Shown here one piece after another: positions 14,037 through 26,530 of a stretch of DNA of 64,000 bases. A model generated the notes under the pieces. The model saw nothing but the letters and a program-made list of their open reading frames with translations. It searched no databases and was not told the origin of the DNA. The stretch's first letter is position 1, and every line of letters starts with the position of its first letter. The DNA comes from Flaccisagitta enflata (taxonomy: Eukaryota > Chaetognatha > Sagittoidea > Aphragmophora), in the NCBI GenBank assembly GCA_965153355.1, contig OZ231127.1, forward strand, positions 38,564,001 through 38,628,000. Direction: 5' to 3'. A program made the translations under genes and the position numbers.

Positions 14037-14228
14037 TGTCATTTTAAGTCATTCTAAGTCATTTTAAGTCATTTTATGGCATCTTAAGTCATTTTACATA
14101 TGGTCTTTTAGTTCTTTGGTCTTTAAGTCCTTCAGCCTTTTAGTCTTTTAGTCTTTTGGTCTTTTAGTATTCTACTCTTTTAGTCTCTTAGTCATTTAGT
14201 TATTTGGTCTTTTGGTCTTCTGGTCTTA
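14037..14228 (+). repeat. Degenerate 10-bp minisatellite
   Basis: TCATTTTAAG units grade into TCTTTTAGTC / TCTTTTGGTC units, about 18 in all. Confidence 0.6.
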
Positions 14229-14918
14229 ACAACCGCACCCGACAGTAAGGTGTTGTCCTTGTTTCAGATTAAACCATGTATGACGTTATCATTTTATACA
14301 TTAGGTGAAGATTAGCACAAAATCTATCGATTGAACGATGAGGTGAAAACCCTATTTCGTTTTTAAATTGACTCCTTTATTGCCCTCCACTAGACAAACA
14401 AATACATACGTGCAAAATGGGCGAATTGGTCTTTTCATTTTTGTTCACCATTTCTGTTTTCCTCCGAGCTCTGAAATGACACGTTTTTCTCGTCATGCAA
14501 GGGTTTTATTTGCAGGTAGGCTATACATCTCTATATCTCGATTCGCTTTCATCTCGGCCTCTAATGCGATTTTGAAACACACGCCTCCGTCCAGTGATAA
14601 GAGTCTGTCGAAATCTTCGCTGACCCGCGTTCTCCTCCCCTTTCTGCCCTCCTCCTCCTCCTTCTCCTCCTCCTTCTCCTTCTCTTAGTCTTTCTAATTC
14701 TAGATCCTCCTCCTTCTGAACCATTTTTATAAATGTCCGAATCTTGAAACGGCATCTATAGGCGGGTTTTGCCTCGGTTTGGAACGCCGACCCCAAAAGG
14801 GGCTACTGTCCATCAAACAAATTACAGAGAGGATAGAATTTCAAATTGTTTGTCAGCCCACCCTCTTTAGATCCATCCTATGCTCATAAGGCCATTTTCA
14901 TCATTTACTCAAAATCCC

Positions 14919-15472
14919 CTTTTGGGCAACGGTCCCGAAGAGGTCGATGACCTATGCTTTCACACATATCAGGAATTTTCTCTTTCCTCTTCTTCTCCTC
15001 CATCCGTTCCAACCCCCCTCCCCCAAATCTAATCCTAGCCTCAAGGCTTAAGTCCCAGTCTCGAGACCCTAATCCCAGTCCTGAGGCCCAAATCCCAGCC
15101 TCGAGGCTCAAATCTCAGCCTCAAGGCCCAAATCCCAGCCTAGAGGCCCAGGTACTAGCCTCAAGGCCCAAATCCCAATGTCAAGGGCCAAATCCCAGCC
15201 TCAAGGCCCAAATCCCAGCCTCTTAAGCCCAGTCCCAGCCTTGAGGCCCAAATCCCAGCCTAGAGGCTCAAATCCCAGCCTCGAGACCCACATCCAGCCT
15301 TGAGGCCCAAATCCAAATTGCTAGAAGAGGGGGAGGAGAAAATTCCCCACATGTGCGAAATCATAGGTCATCAACCCCTTTGGGGCCGCTGCCCTGCTCC
15401 CTCCATCAACTTCAAGTACAACTTACTTAAGCAGGGCACGGGTACCGCTGACCATGTAACGTTTTTGCGACT
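14919..15472 (+). mobile_element. Family B element, complete, CTATGCTTTCACA subtype
   Basis: TTTTGGGCAACGGTCCCG tip, TCGATGACCTATGCTTTCAC, about 14 units of GGCCCAAATCCCAGCCTC (about 15040-15315), inverted arm GTGCGAAATCATAGGTCATC, GGGGCCGCTGCCCTGC, tail GGCACGGGTACCGCTGACC. Confidence 0.7.
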
Positions 15473-15983
15473 ATTTTTCTTGGGGCATGTAGATGGATGT
15501 TCTCTTTCAGCTTGTCTTTTCAAGCAGAGACAAAAAATAAACAAGGTGATCCCATCACACTGACAATCCAAATAATGTCATTACCCATTGCATACGCCTG
15601 CCCACATTGTTCCTTACTGTTACAGTGATAGTTAATGTCACGAGGAATGTTTTCCTCTTGTTTTACAATTAACTTTTGCAATTCAAAAAGAATTCAAAAA
15701 CAAATTTTCGAAATTTTGGCAGTGTGTAAATGCATCCTTCCTAATAATCAGTTTAGGACGAATGTTCTGTCAGCTGGTTCTTCAGTTGGCATGAGGACAA
15801 ATTGGACAGAACGTACAGGTTAGATAGGAGAGACAAATGAAAACGGAAAGGACAAGTTTGGACAGAAAGGACACAGAATGTGCGACGTCTTCTGTTTAGC
15901 GCCTCTCCTCCTAGCAAGAGTCGGCACCTTGGATTTCTTTGGCCGGCCTTTATCTCGTGACATCGCAAGTGTTTGCTGGAATT

Positions 15984-16066
<83 letters not shown>

Positions 16067-17328
16067 TGCCTTCCTCTCTTTTTCTTGACCCGGTTCCACA
16101 TCGGGGCGCTAATTAGATTCCCCCCTTTGATGAAGGACGCCTGGCGGGTTTCTTACCCCTTTTCTATCTCCTCCGCCGATTCTTTCTAACAAACAAACCC
16201 CTTTTATACTGATTTGACCCTCCTCTCTCCCTCCTTTTCGATTTAAGTCCTCACTGCCCCATCCCCCTTTTCTTTACTTTTTCCTCCCCTCTCACAATCT
16301 CCCTATTTACCGGGTGGACTTAAAAAAGGTAGCTCTGTATCTGAATAAAATAAAAACTGTTTTTAACGGTTTATTATGTGAATACTTGAAATAGTGAATC
16401 TTTTAATTTGTATATATGATTGAAATATATAAATCTAAATCATGTATGATAAACCAAAATAATTTTTTTCTGAGTATTATTGCTTTTTTATAACCAAAAG
16501 TGATAACTGATTATTATCAGTGTTTTGGGTGTGTATTAGGTTTTTTTTCAAGAAGTTTGGTTTTTATACTTTCCTAAGACCTACTTTTATTGAACTACCT
16601 TCATTCAAAAGTAAATTTTGTAAAAATCAATGATTTTTAGTCAAATTTAAACAAAATTCTTTAAGTGGACCATGATTCAATTCAGTTTTTTTAAAATAGA
16701 ATGGAAAATATTGATCCTCATGAAAAATGTTCATAATGGAACATGTTGGCGACATTCATATCTAGGTAGCTAAAAAAAAATTTTTTACTTAGGAGAAATT
16801 TTAAAAGTCTTATGAAAAAAATTAAAAGCTACTTTTTTAAAGACCACCCGTTATATACATAATCATATACATATACCCAACCCCAACAAGAAGGACATAA
16901 AGATTAATAGCTCCGTTCACGGTTGTATTTATACATATCCTCGCCTGATCGTTTAGACTCAACAAGCCATGCCCAACAAGATGTAACATTACAGTATAAA
17001 CATGAGCGTGGGCATCGATGATACGAATCCACATGTCATTATCCTTCCCCTTTCATTAGGAAAAGCTCAGAAATAAGCTTACTGTCATTAATATGATGGC
17101 GCACGAGGCTCTTTTCATTCCTTTTTCTAAAAATAGAAATCGTAGTAAAAAAAGTATTTCGTCTGACCCTACAACAAAAAGGCGATTCTTACTTTTTGTA
17201 AACCGATTTTGGAGGTCTTTCCCAAGATTCTAAGCCGATCGAAGACGTAACGTCAGAGTAGAGAACCAGATAGCAGCTTATTACCTCACCTCTTTAGCCA
17301 TTGTAAGAATAATTTTTCTTTATGCTTA
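15473..17328. other. Unassigned sequence
   Basis: Mostly AT-rich, with one CT array. No coding or repeat family recognised. Confidence 0.4.
15986..16065 (+). repeat. (CT)n microsatellite
   Basis: Uninterrupted run of about 80 bp. Confidence 0.9.
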
Positions 17329-17522
17329 AACAAGGCCGGATACACGGCTAACCCAGTCGCGTGTGGGTGGGCAGGGGCCGTAATTGAGGTCATCAGATAC
17401 TTTGGGCAGGAGCAGCGAGGCCAAAAGCCGCAAAAACCCAAAAAAAGTACGGACGGACGGACCGACCGACCGACCGACCGACCAACAAAGCGGGGTGTAG
17501 AGTCGCGTAGCACGCGACTAAA
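17329..17522 (+). mobile_element. Family H element, TGC subtype, complete
   Basis: AACAAGGCCGGATACACGGC tip, AGTCGCGTGTGGGTGGGCAGG, GACC core, GGGGTGTAG and perfect hairpin AGTCGCG-TAGCA-CGCGACT at 17501-17519. It lies 40 bp from the (ATC/ACC)n array. Confidence 0.75.
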
Positions 17523-17559
17523 GAGGCAGCTTTCTTTTTATTTAGTCTTGATCCAACCG

Positions 17560-17560
<1 letters not shown>

Positions 17561-17590
<30 letters not shown>

Positions 17591-17609
17591 CCATCACCAT
17601 CACCATCAC

Positions 17610-17647
<38 letters not shown>

Positions 17648-17672
17648 CCATCACCATCACCATCACCATCAC

Positions 17673-17708
<36 letters not shown>
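17561..17708 (+). repeat. (ATC)n/(ACC ATC)n array
   Basis: Two blocks of (CACCAT)n alternate with pure (ATC)n, a duplicated higher-order pattern. Confidence 0.9.
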
Positions 17709-17816
17709 GATGTTCGTTGTTCAGTCTCATTGTAAACCATGATCAACTTCAATTCGTCTTCCTCGTTGTCGTCGAATCATGATAGTCCCGTCTCTTAAAG
17801 GAATAAAAAAACAGAA

Positions 17817-19271
17817 CTCGGCGTTTTTGGGGCAAAGCGTGAAAATTTGCATACAGGGTCAGTTTTTCGTGCTGAACAAGACTAGATGGGGTACATGTCT
17901 GATTTTTTAGTATACCCCATTCATAAACGCGTTTTTTCTTCAAAAAAACACTTTGAAGAGGCGCTGACGTCAAATGAATTGACGAATGACTATAAAATTT
18001 TTGGTGAAGAAAAATATGCCTTTTTTCTACTTGTATGCAAAATTTCAGCAAAATCGGTTCAGTAGAAGCGAAGATATTGCCTTTTAAAGTCTAGGCCTAT
18101 TTTCAAAAAAAGGGCTATGTTTCAATTTTGGGGTAAAATTGTGTTTTTTTGAGCTGGAAGTCTGAAATTGGTTTCACTCATTCATTTTACCCAAATTTAC
18201 CCTAAAAACAAAAAAACTTGAAAAAAATCCAATTTTTTTCCCATTTTTTGACTAAAAAAACAAAAAATCAACCTTCAAAATTTAGGCCTGATTTTCAGAA
18301 AGGGCTAGTGCAAGGAAAATATGAAAATCATTGACGCCCACTCGGGGAATCTATTGTCATAAAGTGTACCAACATATTCCCAAACTTTCAGAGGGGTACA
18401 TTAACCCAAAAAGACAAAATTTAATTTCAAAGAATTAAAAAAAGACAACCCAAAATTTTACATTTTTGGACCCCCAGGGACATTTGGTAATGCTACGGCC
18501 AAACACTTCAACCAATTTGCCCAAAATTTTGCATGCAAGTCCCAATATGTTAGGGGCATATCTGAGCCAAGTTTCAGCTTATTAATCAAACATTGAATTT
18601 TCTCATATATCAAAGAGGGTAAAAAAATGCTAGATTTTGCTATTTTTGCTTTAGACTTTGAAATATTTTTTTGTCTTTTTGGGTTAATGTACCCCTCTGA
18701 AAGTTTGGGAATAAGTTGGTACACTTTATGACAATAGATTCCCTGAGTGGGCGCCAATGATTGTAATATTTTCCTTGCTCTAGCCCCTTTTGAAAATCAG
18801 GCCAAAATTTTGAGACCCAATTTTGTGTTTTTTTAGCCATAAAATGGAAAAAACATAGGATTTTTTAAATTTTTTTTGTTTTTAGAGTAAACTAGGGTAA
18901 TATATGCAAGTGAAACCAATTTCAGACTTCTAGCTCAAAAAAACACAATTTTACCCCAAAATTGAAACATAGCCCTTTTTTTGAAAATAGGCCTAAACTT
19001 TAAACAGCAATATCTTCACTTCTACTGAACCGATTTTGCTGAAATTTTGCATGCAAGTAGAAAAAAGGCATATGTTTCTTCACCTAAGATTTTAAAGTCA
19101 TCTGTCAATTGGTTTGGCGTCAGCGCCATTTCAAAATGTTTTTTTGGGGGAAAAAACGCGTTTTTGAAAGGGGTACACTAAAAAATCAGACGTGTACCCC
19201 TTCTAGTCTTGTTCGGCACAAAATACTGACCCCGTATGCAAATTTTCACGCTTTGCCCCAAAAACGCCGAG
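17817..19271. mobile_element. Long inverted-repeat (foldback) element, about 1.45 kb
   Basis: CTCGGCGTTTTTGGGGCAAA at 17817 is mirrored by TTTGCCCCAAAAACGCCGAG ending at 19271. Further pairs are GACTAGATGGGGTACATGTC with GACGTGTACCCCTTCTAGTC, and CTTTCAGAGGGGTACATTAA with its inverse near 18690. Arms run about 620-630 bp (to about 18440 and from about 18640) around a centre of about 200 bp, at roughly 85-90% identity by eye. No transposase frame is seen. Homology may extend some 20 bp outward on each side. Class unknown. Confidence 0.75.
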
Positions 19272-19416
19272 TCCTTTTCCTTAAATCCTAGACTATGACT
19301 AACCAATGTTTGACTGCCATATGGTCCTCCTTGCCAAAAACCCGGAAAAAGAAAGAAAAATGTCTAAAATTCCATTTGCATACCAGAATGCAAAACCTCC
19401 TCTTTCAGCGCTTTCC

Positions 19417-19578
<162 letters not shown>

Positions 19579-20352
19579 CTCTCATTCCCTGTGGTTTTCT
19601 TTCATACTTTCGATCTTTCTTTCTGGTTAAATCTGTTTTCGTCTTCAATCAGTCTTAGAATGTCATCCCCGTCCCTTGTGTTGTGTAGGTTGCCTTTCTT
19701 TCCCTTTTTTGTTGTATCTTTCTTTTTTTCCTTATTTGTATTTTTTCTTTTTACATTCCTAATGCAAGTTGTCTCAATTTAAGAATGGCGCCGTCGCACT
19801 TTTTATCCAAGTTGGAGAATTTTCTGTTCCAAGGTTGCTCTGAAGTTCTAACGATTTGTACTTGATGTAAACCTCATTGATTTGTAAATGTAATCGTTAA
19901 AAATCATGATATCACTGAATGAATGCAAGCGGTAAACACTGATAGAATCGTTGCAGTTTCTAAACTTATTTCCTGTATTTTTGACACAATAAGAAATCTC
20001 TTTGAAAATTCGATTTATTGTCTTTACAAAGCTGTTTCTTGTATATCATGATTATAACTCAAACGCGTTTGAGTAATCATAATTTCAAGCTAAGTGATAA
20101 AGGGATTGACCGACCTTCCAGAGGGTTGGACCACGAAGTATGCTCTAAATGAAATGACACAAGTATCTGGAATTTCAATGTTACAATAAAAATCATAAAA
20201 TGACGATTTTTACTGCTTCCATTTTCAAGAATTATCAAAGGAAATTGTAAGAAGGATCGAAGAAGCATTAATCAACGTAAGAGAATTGGCGGACACTGGC
20301 GGTATGATTCAAGAAATTTGAGCGGTATGGAAGAGTTGTAGGTGGGTGTAAA

Positions 20353-20763
<411 letters not shown>

Positions 20764-21199
20764 TTGTAACAACGGAAACACGATGAACGTTTCCTCGAGC
20801 GATTGGGTACGAACAGTGATTTTATAGGTTGATGAAGCGATCGGGCGGATGGGCATGGCATGGCATGGCATGGGCAGGCAAATTATGTTCATTTAAGCGG
20901 ACAAGACTAAGATGCGCGTGTTTATATTATGATCAATGGATGTTGTTGGGGACATCATGAGCCTATGTGCAGCTTGAAGAAAGGACCGACCGAACGAGAA
21001 GAACCGAGAAAGAAGATAAACCGATGTTGGAGTGAATCTTCTTCCCTTCTAAGTTTGTTGTCCAGGACGAGAAAGAGAATCCAACCAAATGACGTCACAA
21101 ACACAAAGTCAAAATCGTCGCCGACATCAAGACCGAAAAAAGACCAAAAGTCATTTCTTGTTTTCCACGACTGCAACCCAACAATGTCCTTCCTAAAAC

Positions 21200-21330
21200 A
21201 TTAAATCTTTTTCGGTGTCATCGTCGATGTCTTCGTCTTCGTCGTCGTCATCATCACCGACGTCATCGTCGTCATTATCGACATCGTGATTATTGTCATC
21301 GTCTTTGTCGTCGTAGACTATCATGATTAT
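21200..21330 (+). repeat. Imperfect (GTC/ATC)n tract
   Basis: Irregular GTC, TTC and ATC triplets. A similar patch lies at about 58870-58940. Confidence 0.6.
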
Positions 21331-21700
21331 CGTTATTTGAATGTTTCTCGGTGTTACGTCGCCGCGTTGGTCCATCGCGCTGGTGAAGGTCAACCTCGGC
21401 AAGCAGGCACCGATGACATTTCTTGTTGTTGGGCCTTGAAGACGTTTTTAGTTAGTACTGCCCATTTCTGTCCGAATATATACCCCTAACAAACTCAAAA
21501 AGATCATCAAATCACAAGATCAATCACGCTGGATCTGTAAGGAAGCTATGTACAGTAGATGTCGTCCTGACTTGGAAATACGGGGGAGCTCATAACAGTG
21601 AGGGGACTGATATTTTGCTGGTGTAATATATAGACTCTAAGGGGTTGACGATAGGGTATGGTATCCCCCTACGGCTTACCTTAGGAAAAAACTTTTAGTA

Positions 21701-22286
21701 ACAGGGTGTGCAAAAAATTTCGTACTTACTCTATTGCCTGAAAACCATACTTGTTACAGGAAATATGAGTTGAAATTTGAATCAGAGTATCTCTGTTGGT
21801 CATACTAAACGTAGAATTTAAGACCAGCTGATGAAATTTTAATACATGGCCATGCCATATTTTTAGAAAAATAAACAAATTCCAATTTTGACATGATTTC
21901 ATTTGCAGAGCAGTGTTTTTTCAAAAATGCAGGATTTTGCAACTGTATTGGCCCTTAGATAGGTTTTTTACAAGAAATGCATCAAGGGGAGAGGGTTTGA
22001 TCATTAAATGATCAACTAAGAGTGATTTCAGTCAACAAAAATAACATATTAATCATATTTAGACAAGAGATAAATGTTTGTTCATAAAAAAAGAATTCTT
22101 CTGTAATCTTGTTGCTGTTGGCCTAAAAATTCAATCTGCTGTCTATCATACATCCTTTTTCCTCAACTAAAACATAAAAATCAATGTAATCTTTAACTTA
22201 GAAGATAGAATTCAGAAAAATTCTCCAAATTCAGACATTTATTCTGCAGATTTAATGGTGAGTACGAATTCTTTTGCACACCCTGT
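21701..22286. mobile_element. Tc1/mariner-type MITE, 586 bp, TA flanked
   Basis: Left end ACAGGGTGTGCAAAAAATTT at 21701 and right end AGAATTCGTACTCACC inverted, closing CACACCCTGT at 22286. They form an inverted repeat of about 30 bp with CGTACT(T/C)AC inside. TA lies immediately outside both ends (21699-21700 and 22287-22288), the target duplication of the Tc1/mariner group. No transposase frame is present, so it is non-autonomous. Confidence 0.65.
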
Positions 22287-22774
22287 TATAAATTCATAGG
22301 ATCATTTGCTTTATGAATTGGCTTGATTTGCAAAGCCAACCTGGGATTTTAACCTAGTACCTTTAAATAAACTGATCAGAATACATTCGAAGTCAAAAAA
22401 GTTAACCACTATACTTTTTTCAGCAGCTGCTCGATCAAAAGTGTATTTGATTTAGTATATTCAAGAGAATTTTCTATCCACAGAGCTGCTATACTCCATC
22501 ATCAACCCTATAAGACATAAGCATTATATCATGCACACACTATTTCATTTTAATTGCAGAAATGGTACTTAGGATGGTAGGGCCCGGCCCCTATATTTCC
22601 AAGTATTGATGACATCTACTGTACCTCAACTTGATAACATAATATTTGCTATTTCTAGTGATACACGACACCCCTGACAAGCTCACTGCTTTTATAAAGT
22701 ATTGCTTGATTATCAAGTGTTCACTTTTTATCGGACAGATCTCAGAATTGCCTGGCCACCGGCAGTCTGAGGAA

Positions 22775-22997
22775 GCCGTGCATCCGACCTTCTTTTTAGT
22801 TGCGGACACGCAATTCTATAACAGGCTTTGTCCGTCTGTCCCTCTGTCCGTTGGTCCGTTGGTCCGTTGGTCCATGGACACGAGTCGAGCGTCGAGCGTC
22901 GAGCGTCGAGCGTTAGATACTTTTCTTGTATGCGTGTGGGTTGGGGTCTGGGATGTGGATGGGGGTTGGACTCCCTGCCCACCCGTCCGCATCTAGG
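22775..22997 (-). mobile_element. Family H, diverged copy plus tip fragment of a second
   Basis: A tip remnant (GCCGTGCATCCGACCTT) precedes TTTTTAGTTGCG-GACA-CGCAATT at 22793-22815, CTGTCCGTTGG core, a short GTCGAGC tandem patch and a decayed CCCACCCGTCCGC end. The stem keeps pairing through a changed base plus one wobble pair. Confidence 0.5.
22880..22915 (+). repeat. 7-bp tandem GTCGAGC
   Basis: About five copies, inside the diverged family H element. Confidence 0.65.
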
Positions 22998-23317
22998 TGA
23001 ATGGTGACTTTTGAGGGTGATTTTGGTTGGTTTGAGGGTGGGTGTGGGTTATTTCTTTAGCTGTGGGTCTCTGAAACCATTGTGCATCTATATTTTGACC
23101 CCGGGGCACTTGCTTCCCGTTTACAACCTATTTGCTTCCCCATTCAAACACCCACAACAGTTTATTCAAGCCGTCCTGCGACTCATGCTTTCCCATCCCT
23201 TATTTTTTTTTTTTTTATGTTTTTTGATTTTTTTACGGAGATCTTTCTCGTTGAGTTTGACTCACCTGATGAAAAAAAGCCATTCCATGCCACTCCTCTT
23301 GTTAATCCTTTTCTAGA

Positions 23318-23319
<2 letters not shown>

Positions 23320-23378
<59 letters not shown>
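23320..23378 (+). repeat. (CT)n microsatellite
   Basis: About 58 bp. Confidence 0.9.
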
Positions 23379-23379
<1 letters not shown>

Positions 23380-23877
23380 AATTTTTCACTTTCTGCATGT
23401 TCAATTTTTTTCGTGCATCTCTAAGTTGAGAAAAGAAAACACAAAACGGGGAAATTATCGACAAAAAACTACGAATTCTCAAACCAAGTTCACTTTTTGC
23501 GTCGCGTACATACGACTCAATAAGCAATTTTAATGATTCATTGGTCGGTCAGTCGCGTCCGTGTGATTTACTCAGCACCTACTATTGTTTATCGAAATGT
23601 TACTTCTACCCAGGGTTTCTACATCAGTGTCCCACTATTAAAGTGTCCCTTTCGCTTCCAAGGATTTCGTGATCGTGTATCTGGCCTTATTTTCGGTTTT
23701 TGCTTCTTTTCCAGTGCAGAAACGATTTTTTTTTACCGTACAATAACTTCCACGTTTTATCGACTGAAAAGTGCGTTTTTTTTCTCCTTTCTTTCTCGTG
23801 GAACCAATTATCAATTTTGTCATGGCAGCGGCGACGTGTCAAGTACATAATCACTTTTTGGCTAGTTGGTATTTCTA

Positions 23878-23965
23878 AGTCGCGTGCTGCGCCACTCTGC
23901 ACTCCACTTTGTTGGTCCGTTGGTCCGTTGGTCAGTCGGTTGGTCGGTCTGTCGTCCCCTTTCAG
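23878..23965 (-). mobile_element. Family H, half copy fused to a family B element
   Basis: AGTCGCGTGCTGCGCCACTCTGC hairpin side and GGTCCGTTGG core, then an abrupt change into family B sequence (CTTTCACATAAGAGG). An H tip fragment (GTGATCGTGTATCTGGCC) lies near 23669. Confidence 0.5.
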
Positions 23966-24250
23966 GCAGCTTTCACATAAGAGGTAATTTCTCCTTCTCT
24001 TTTTCCTTCTATATACCCCCCCACTCAAATCCCAGCCTATTGACCAGCTTTGGGGCCCAAATCCCAACTTCAAGGCCCAAATCCAAATAGTGGAGCTATA
24101 ATCTACGCCATATGGCCAAATCCCAGCCTCAAAGCCCAAGTCTCAGCCTTGTGGGCCAAATCAACTCCTTTCGCTACAAAATGCTTTACGATTCCCCATG
24201 AGCTAAAGCAAGGCCATTGGTCCCTTTGGGGCCCCTCTCACTATTCTATC
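23966..24250 (+). mobile_element. Family B element, decayed, fused to family H
   Basis: CTTTCACATAAGAGGTAATT start, short array of CCCAAATCCCAGCCT units, CCCCATGAGCTAAAGCAAGG and TTGGTCCCTTTGGGGCC. The left tip is replaced by a family H half copy. Confidence 0.5.
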
Positions 24251-24272
24251 CCCAAATACACTAACATACGGT

Positions 24273-24387
24273 TTTGTTGGGCAGCGGCCCCAAAGGGCCT
24301 CAAATTTGCCCTCCCAGCCGTCATTATAGCCCTCCAGTCCTCAAATCAGCCTTCCAGGCTTCGAATCAGCCCCCCCCCCCCCCCGCC
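24273..24387 (+). mobile_element. Family B left-end fragment
   Basis: TTTTGTTGGGCAGCGGCCCC, AAAGGGCCTCAAATTTGCCC, a few CCCTCCAGTCCTCAAATCAG units and a C run. Confidence 0.5.
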
Positions 24388-24666
24388 TCAAAAAATTCTG
24401 AAAAAGCATGTCAATAAAAAATTTGACATTTGATGTAGAAAAAAGAATTTCAGATTTTTTAGTAAAGGAACTCATAAACAATGCACACGTCATTGATCAA
24501 CAATTATATCATGAAACAGCAAATTCAAAATATTTTCCTCTGAATTTTGAATTGCTATCTAATTGATCTATTTGTCCTGATAATGGATAGTCCTTAATTG
24601 ATAGTGGAAACTACTGACCATTCTAACCTTTGCCGCCTCTTTATTCTTCACATCTATTACCTTTTT

Positions 24667-24767
<101 letters not shown>

Positions 24768-24883
24768 CCTGTCTCCTCTGCCATCAAGGTGTCACTTACT
24801 TCTTTCTTCCCTTCTCAGTCCCCTTTTGTGGCTGTTTCACACTCAACCGCCGTCCCGTTTCTTTTCATTTCATCCTCTGTACT

Positions 24884-25045
24884 TACCAGTAATGGCGGCT
24901 ATCGCCGCGAGGAAAACAGCTGTAAACAATGGATACTTTCCACCAAGCATCTATACCTAGTCACTGCAATATTTCTTGTTTGTTAGAAAAAATCATGAGC
25001 AATTACATAGTGGAAAAAAATCAAAATAGGTATGCGCATATGCAT
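24884..25045 (+). mobile_element. Family D element, 5' fragment
   Basis: TACCAGTAATGGCGGCTATC then GCCGCGAGGAAAACAGC and CACTGCAATATTTCTTGTTTG match the start of the complete copy at 35.6 kb. It stops at the next family B element. Confidence 0.6.
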
Positions 25046-25046
25046 C

Positions 25047-25691
25047 CTTTTGGGCAGCGGCCCCTAAGGGGCCGATGACCTATGCTTTCACACATAGGGG
25101 AAATTTTTCCTTCTCCTCCTCCTCCTTCCTCTCCGTCCACCCCCTCAAGCCTCAAATCCAGCCTTGAAGCCCAAAATCTAGCCTCGAAGCTCAAATCTAG
25201 CCTTCAAAGCTCAAAATCCAGCCTCCAAGCTCAAATTCCAGCCTCGAAGCCCAAAATTTAGCCTTTTGGCTCAAATGCCAGCCTTGATCCTCAAATTTTA
25301 GGCTCGAGACTCTAATTTCAGCTTCAAGGCTCAAATCCCAGCCTTGAGGCTCTAATCCCAGCCTTGAGGCTCAAATCCCAGCCTTGAGGCTCAAATCCCA
25401 GTCTCAAGACTCAAACCTCTGCCCTGAGGCTCAAATCCCAGCCTCAAGGCTCAAATCCCAACCTTGAGGCTCAAATCCCAACCTTCTGGCTCAAATCCTA
25501 GGTTTGAGGCTAAAATCCCAGCTTCAAGGCTCAAATCCTTGCAGCAAGGCCTAAATTCAAGCCTCAAGCTTCAAACTTACTGAGCATAGCTCATTGGCTC
25601 CTTTGGCGCCGCTGCCCCTCTCACCATCACACTCCCCTACACAAACACAGGGGCAACGGGTATCGCTGACCATCTAACGCTTTTGCGACTA
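25047..25691 (+). mobile_element. Family B element, complete, longest unit array
   Basis: TTTTGGGCAGCGGCCCC tip, CTATGCTTTCACACATAGG, then about 20 units of GAGGCTCAAATCCCAGCCTT (25145-25570), GGCGCCGCTGCCCC and tail GGCAACGGGTATCGCTGACC to TTTTGCGACTA. Confidence 0.7.
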
Positions 25692-25693
25692 TT

Positions 25694-25712
25694 TAGTTGC
25701 GGACTTGCAACT
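25694..25712 (-). mobile_element. Family H hairpin fragment, AGTTGC variant
   Basis: AGTTGC-GGACTT-GCAACT at 25695-25712 with CTATAAGAC downstream, abutting the right end of a family B element. The stem is perfectly paired although both arms differ from the common AGTCGC/GCGACT, a compensatory change. Confidence 0.5.
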
Positions 25713-25775
25713 CTATAAGACAGCAGTCTCCCAAAGGCAACATTTGTGTTTCATCATGGACCAAAACTGAATAAT

Positions 25776-26007
25776 AACAATGCCGAATACACGGGTACCC
25801 CAGTCGCGTGCGTGTGGGCAGGGGCCATAAGATCAGCGGAACATTTGGGTAGGAGCAATAAGGGCAAAACCCCTATTAACGCCGAGAAAGTAAAATTAGG
25901 ACCGACGGACGGACCAACGGACGGACGGACGGACGGACCAACGGACCAACAGACCAATGGACAGCCCCACAAAGCGGGTGTAGAGTAGCGTAGCACGCAA
26001 CTAAAAA
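25776..26007 (+). mobile_element. Family H element, TGC subtype, complete but mutated
   Basis: Tip AACAATGCCGAATACACGGG, AGTCGCGTGC at 25802-25811, GTGGGCAGGGGCC, a long GGAC/ACCA core, AAAGCGGGTGTAG and AGTAGCG-TAGCA-CGCAACT, where the hairpin has lost pairs. Confidence 0.65.
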
Positions 26008-26019
26008 TGTGTAAATTTG

Positions 26020-26530
26020 AATGATTATACCAAAATAATCATTGAGATAAAACATGATAAATATTTTTTTGCATGGTTTCCAATTTCCATCGAAAAAGAA
26101 CCTGAAAAAGATAAAATTGATGAAGAATATTTATTGCAAATTTCTAAGAATTTCAGTTTTGGTCAGTGACAGGACGCCCGTTGAAACTATAGATTTGCAT
26201 AGAAAATGAAAAAATGAAATACATAGTTCTCCTGTAAAATCATTTACAGAGAGAACTAAGTTTTTAAAAATGCAAAATTCTGCTTTATTAGATAGTAATA
26301 TAATTTCAACTGCAGGCAAGAATAAAAAAATGTAAGGAAAATTTCACTTAAAAAACCTTGATTTTTTTGTCTATTTTCATGTGAATTGCATAGTTAGAAT
26401 TACTTTTGAGGTCAGAATATGATAAAACTATATACACCAAGTGTCTTAACAAAAAATTTGTCTTCTAAAAGTATTTGAGCACCATCATTATACTGAATAT
26501 TATGCAAAAAGTATGGTGAAACGCTCAATT
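26020..26530 (-). repeat. Family F repeat, inverted copy
   Basis: The reverse complement contains GACGGCAAAATTTTGAAGG, GAGCGTTTCACCATACTTTT, TATGCAATTCACATGAAAAT and an AGTTCTCTCTGTAAATGATT-like hairpin region. All are shared with the units at 60.2-61.7 kb. Its outer end joins CCGTCCGTCC tetranucleotide repeats of family H type at 26560. Confidence 0.6.

Larger units (their letters stand above)
22287..23660. other. Unassigned sequence with decayed family H
   Basis: Minus-strand 22340-22440 has a tRNA-like A box (TATAGTGGTTAAC) and B box (GGTTAAAATCC), but no cloverleaf could be built. It may be an old tRNA-derived SINE. Confidence 0.25.

Noticed and set aside
15040-15315. Regular roughly 20-bp repeats considered as a CRISPR-like array
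   Set aside because: Units are directly adjacent with no spacers, and lie between family B arms in a eukaryotic genome.
22337-22440. Possible tRNA gene or SINE head on the minus strand
   Set aside because: A and B box-like strings are present but no cloverleaf forms, and no second copy was found in the window.
22728-22982. Minus-strand 84-codon frame
   Set aside because: It lies in a diverged family H element with its tetranucleotide core.
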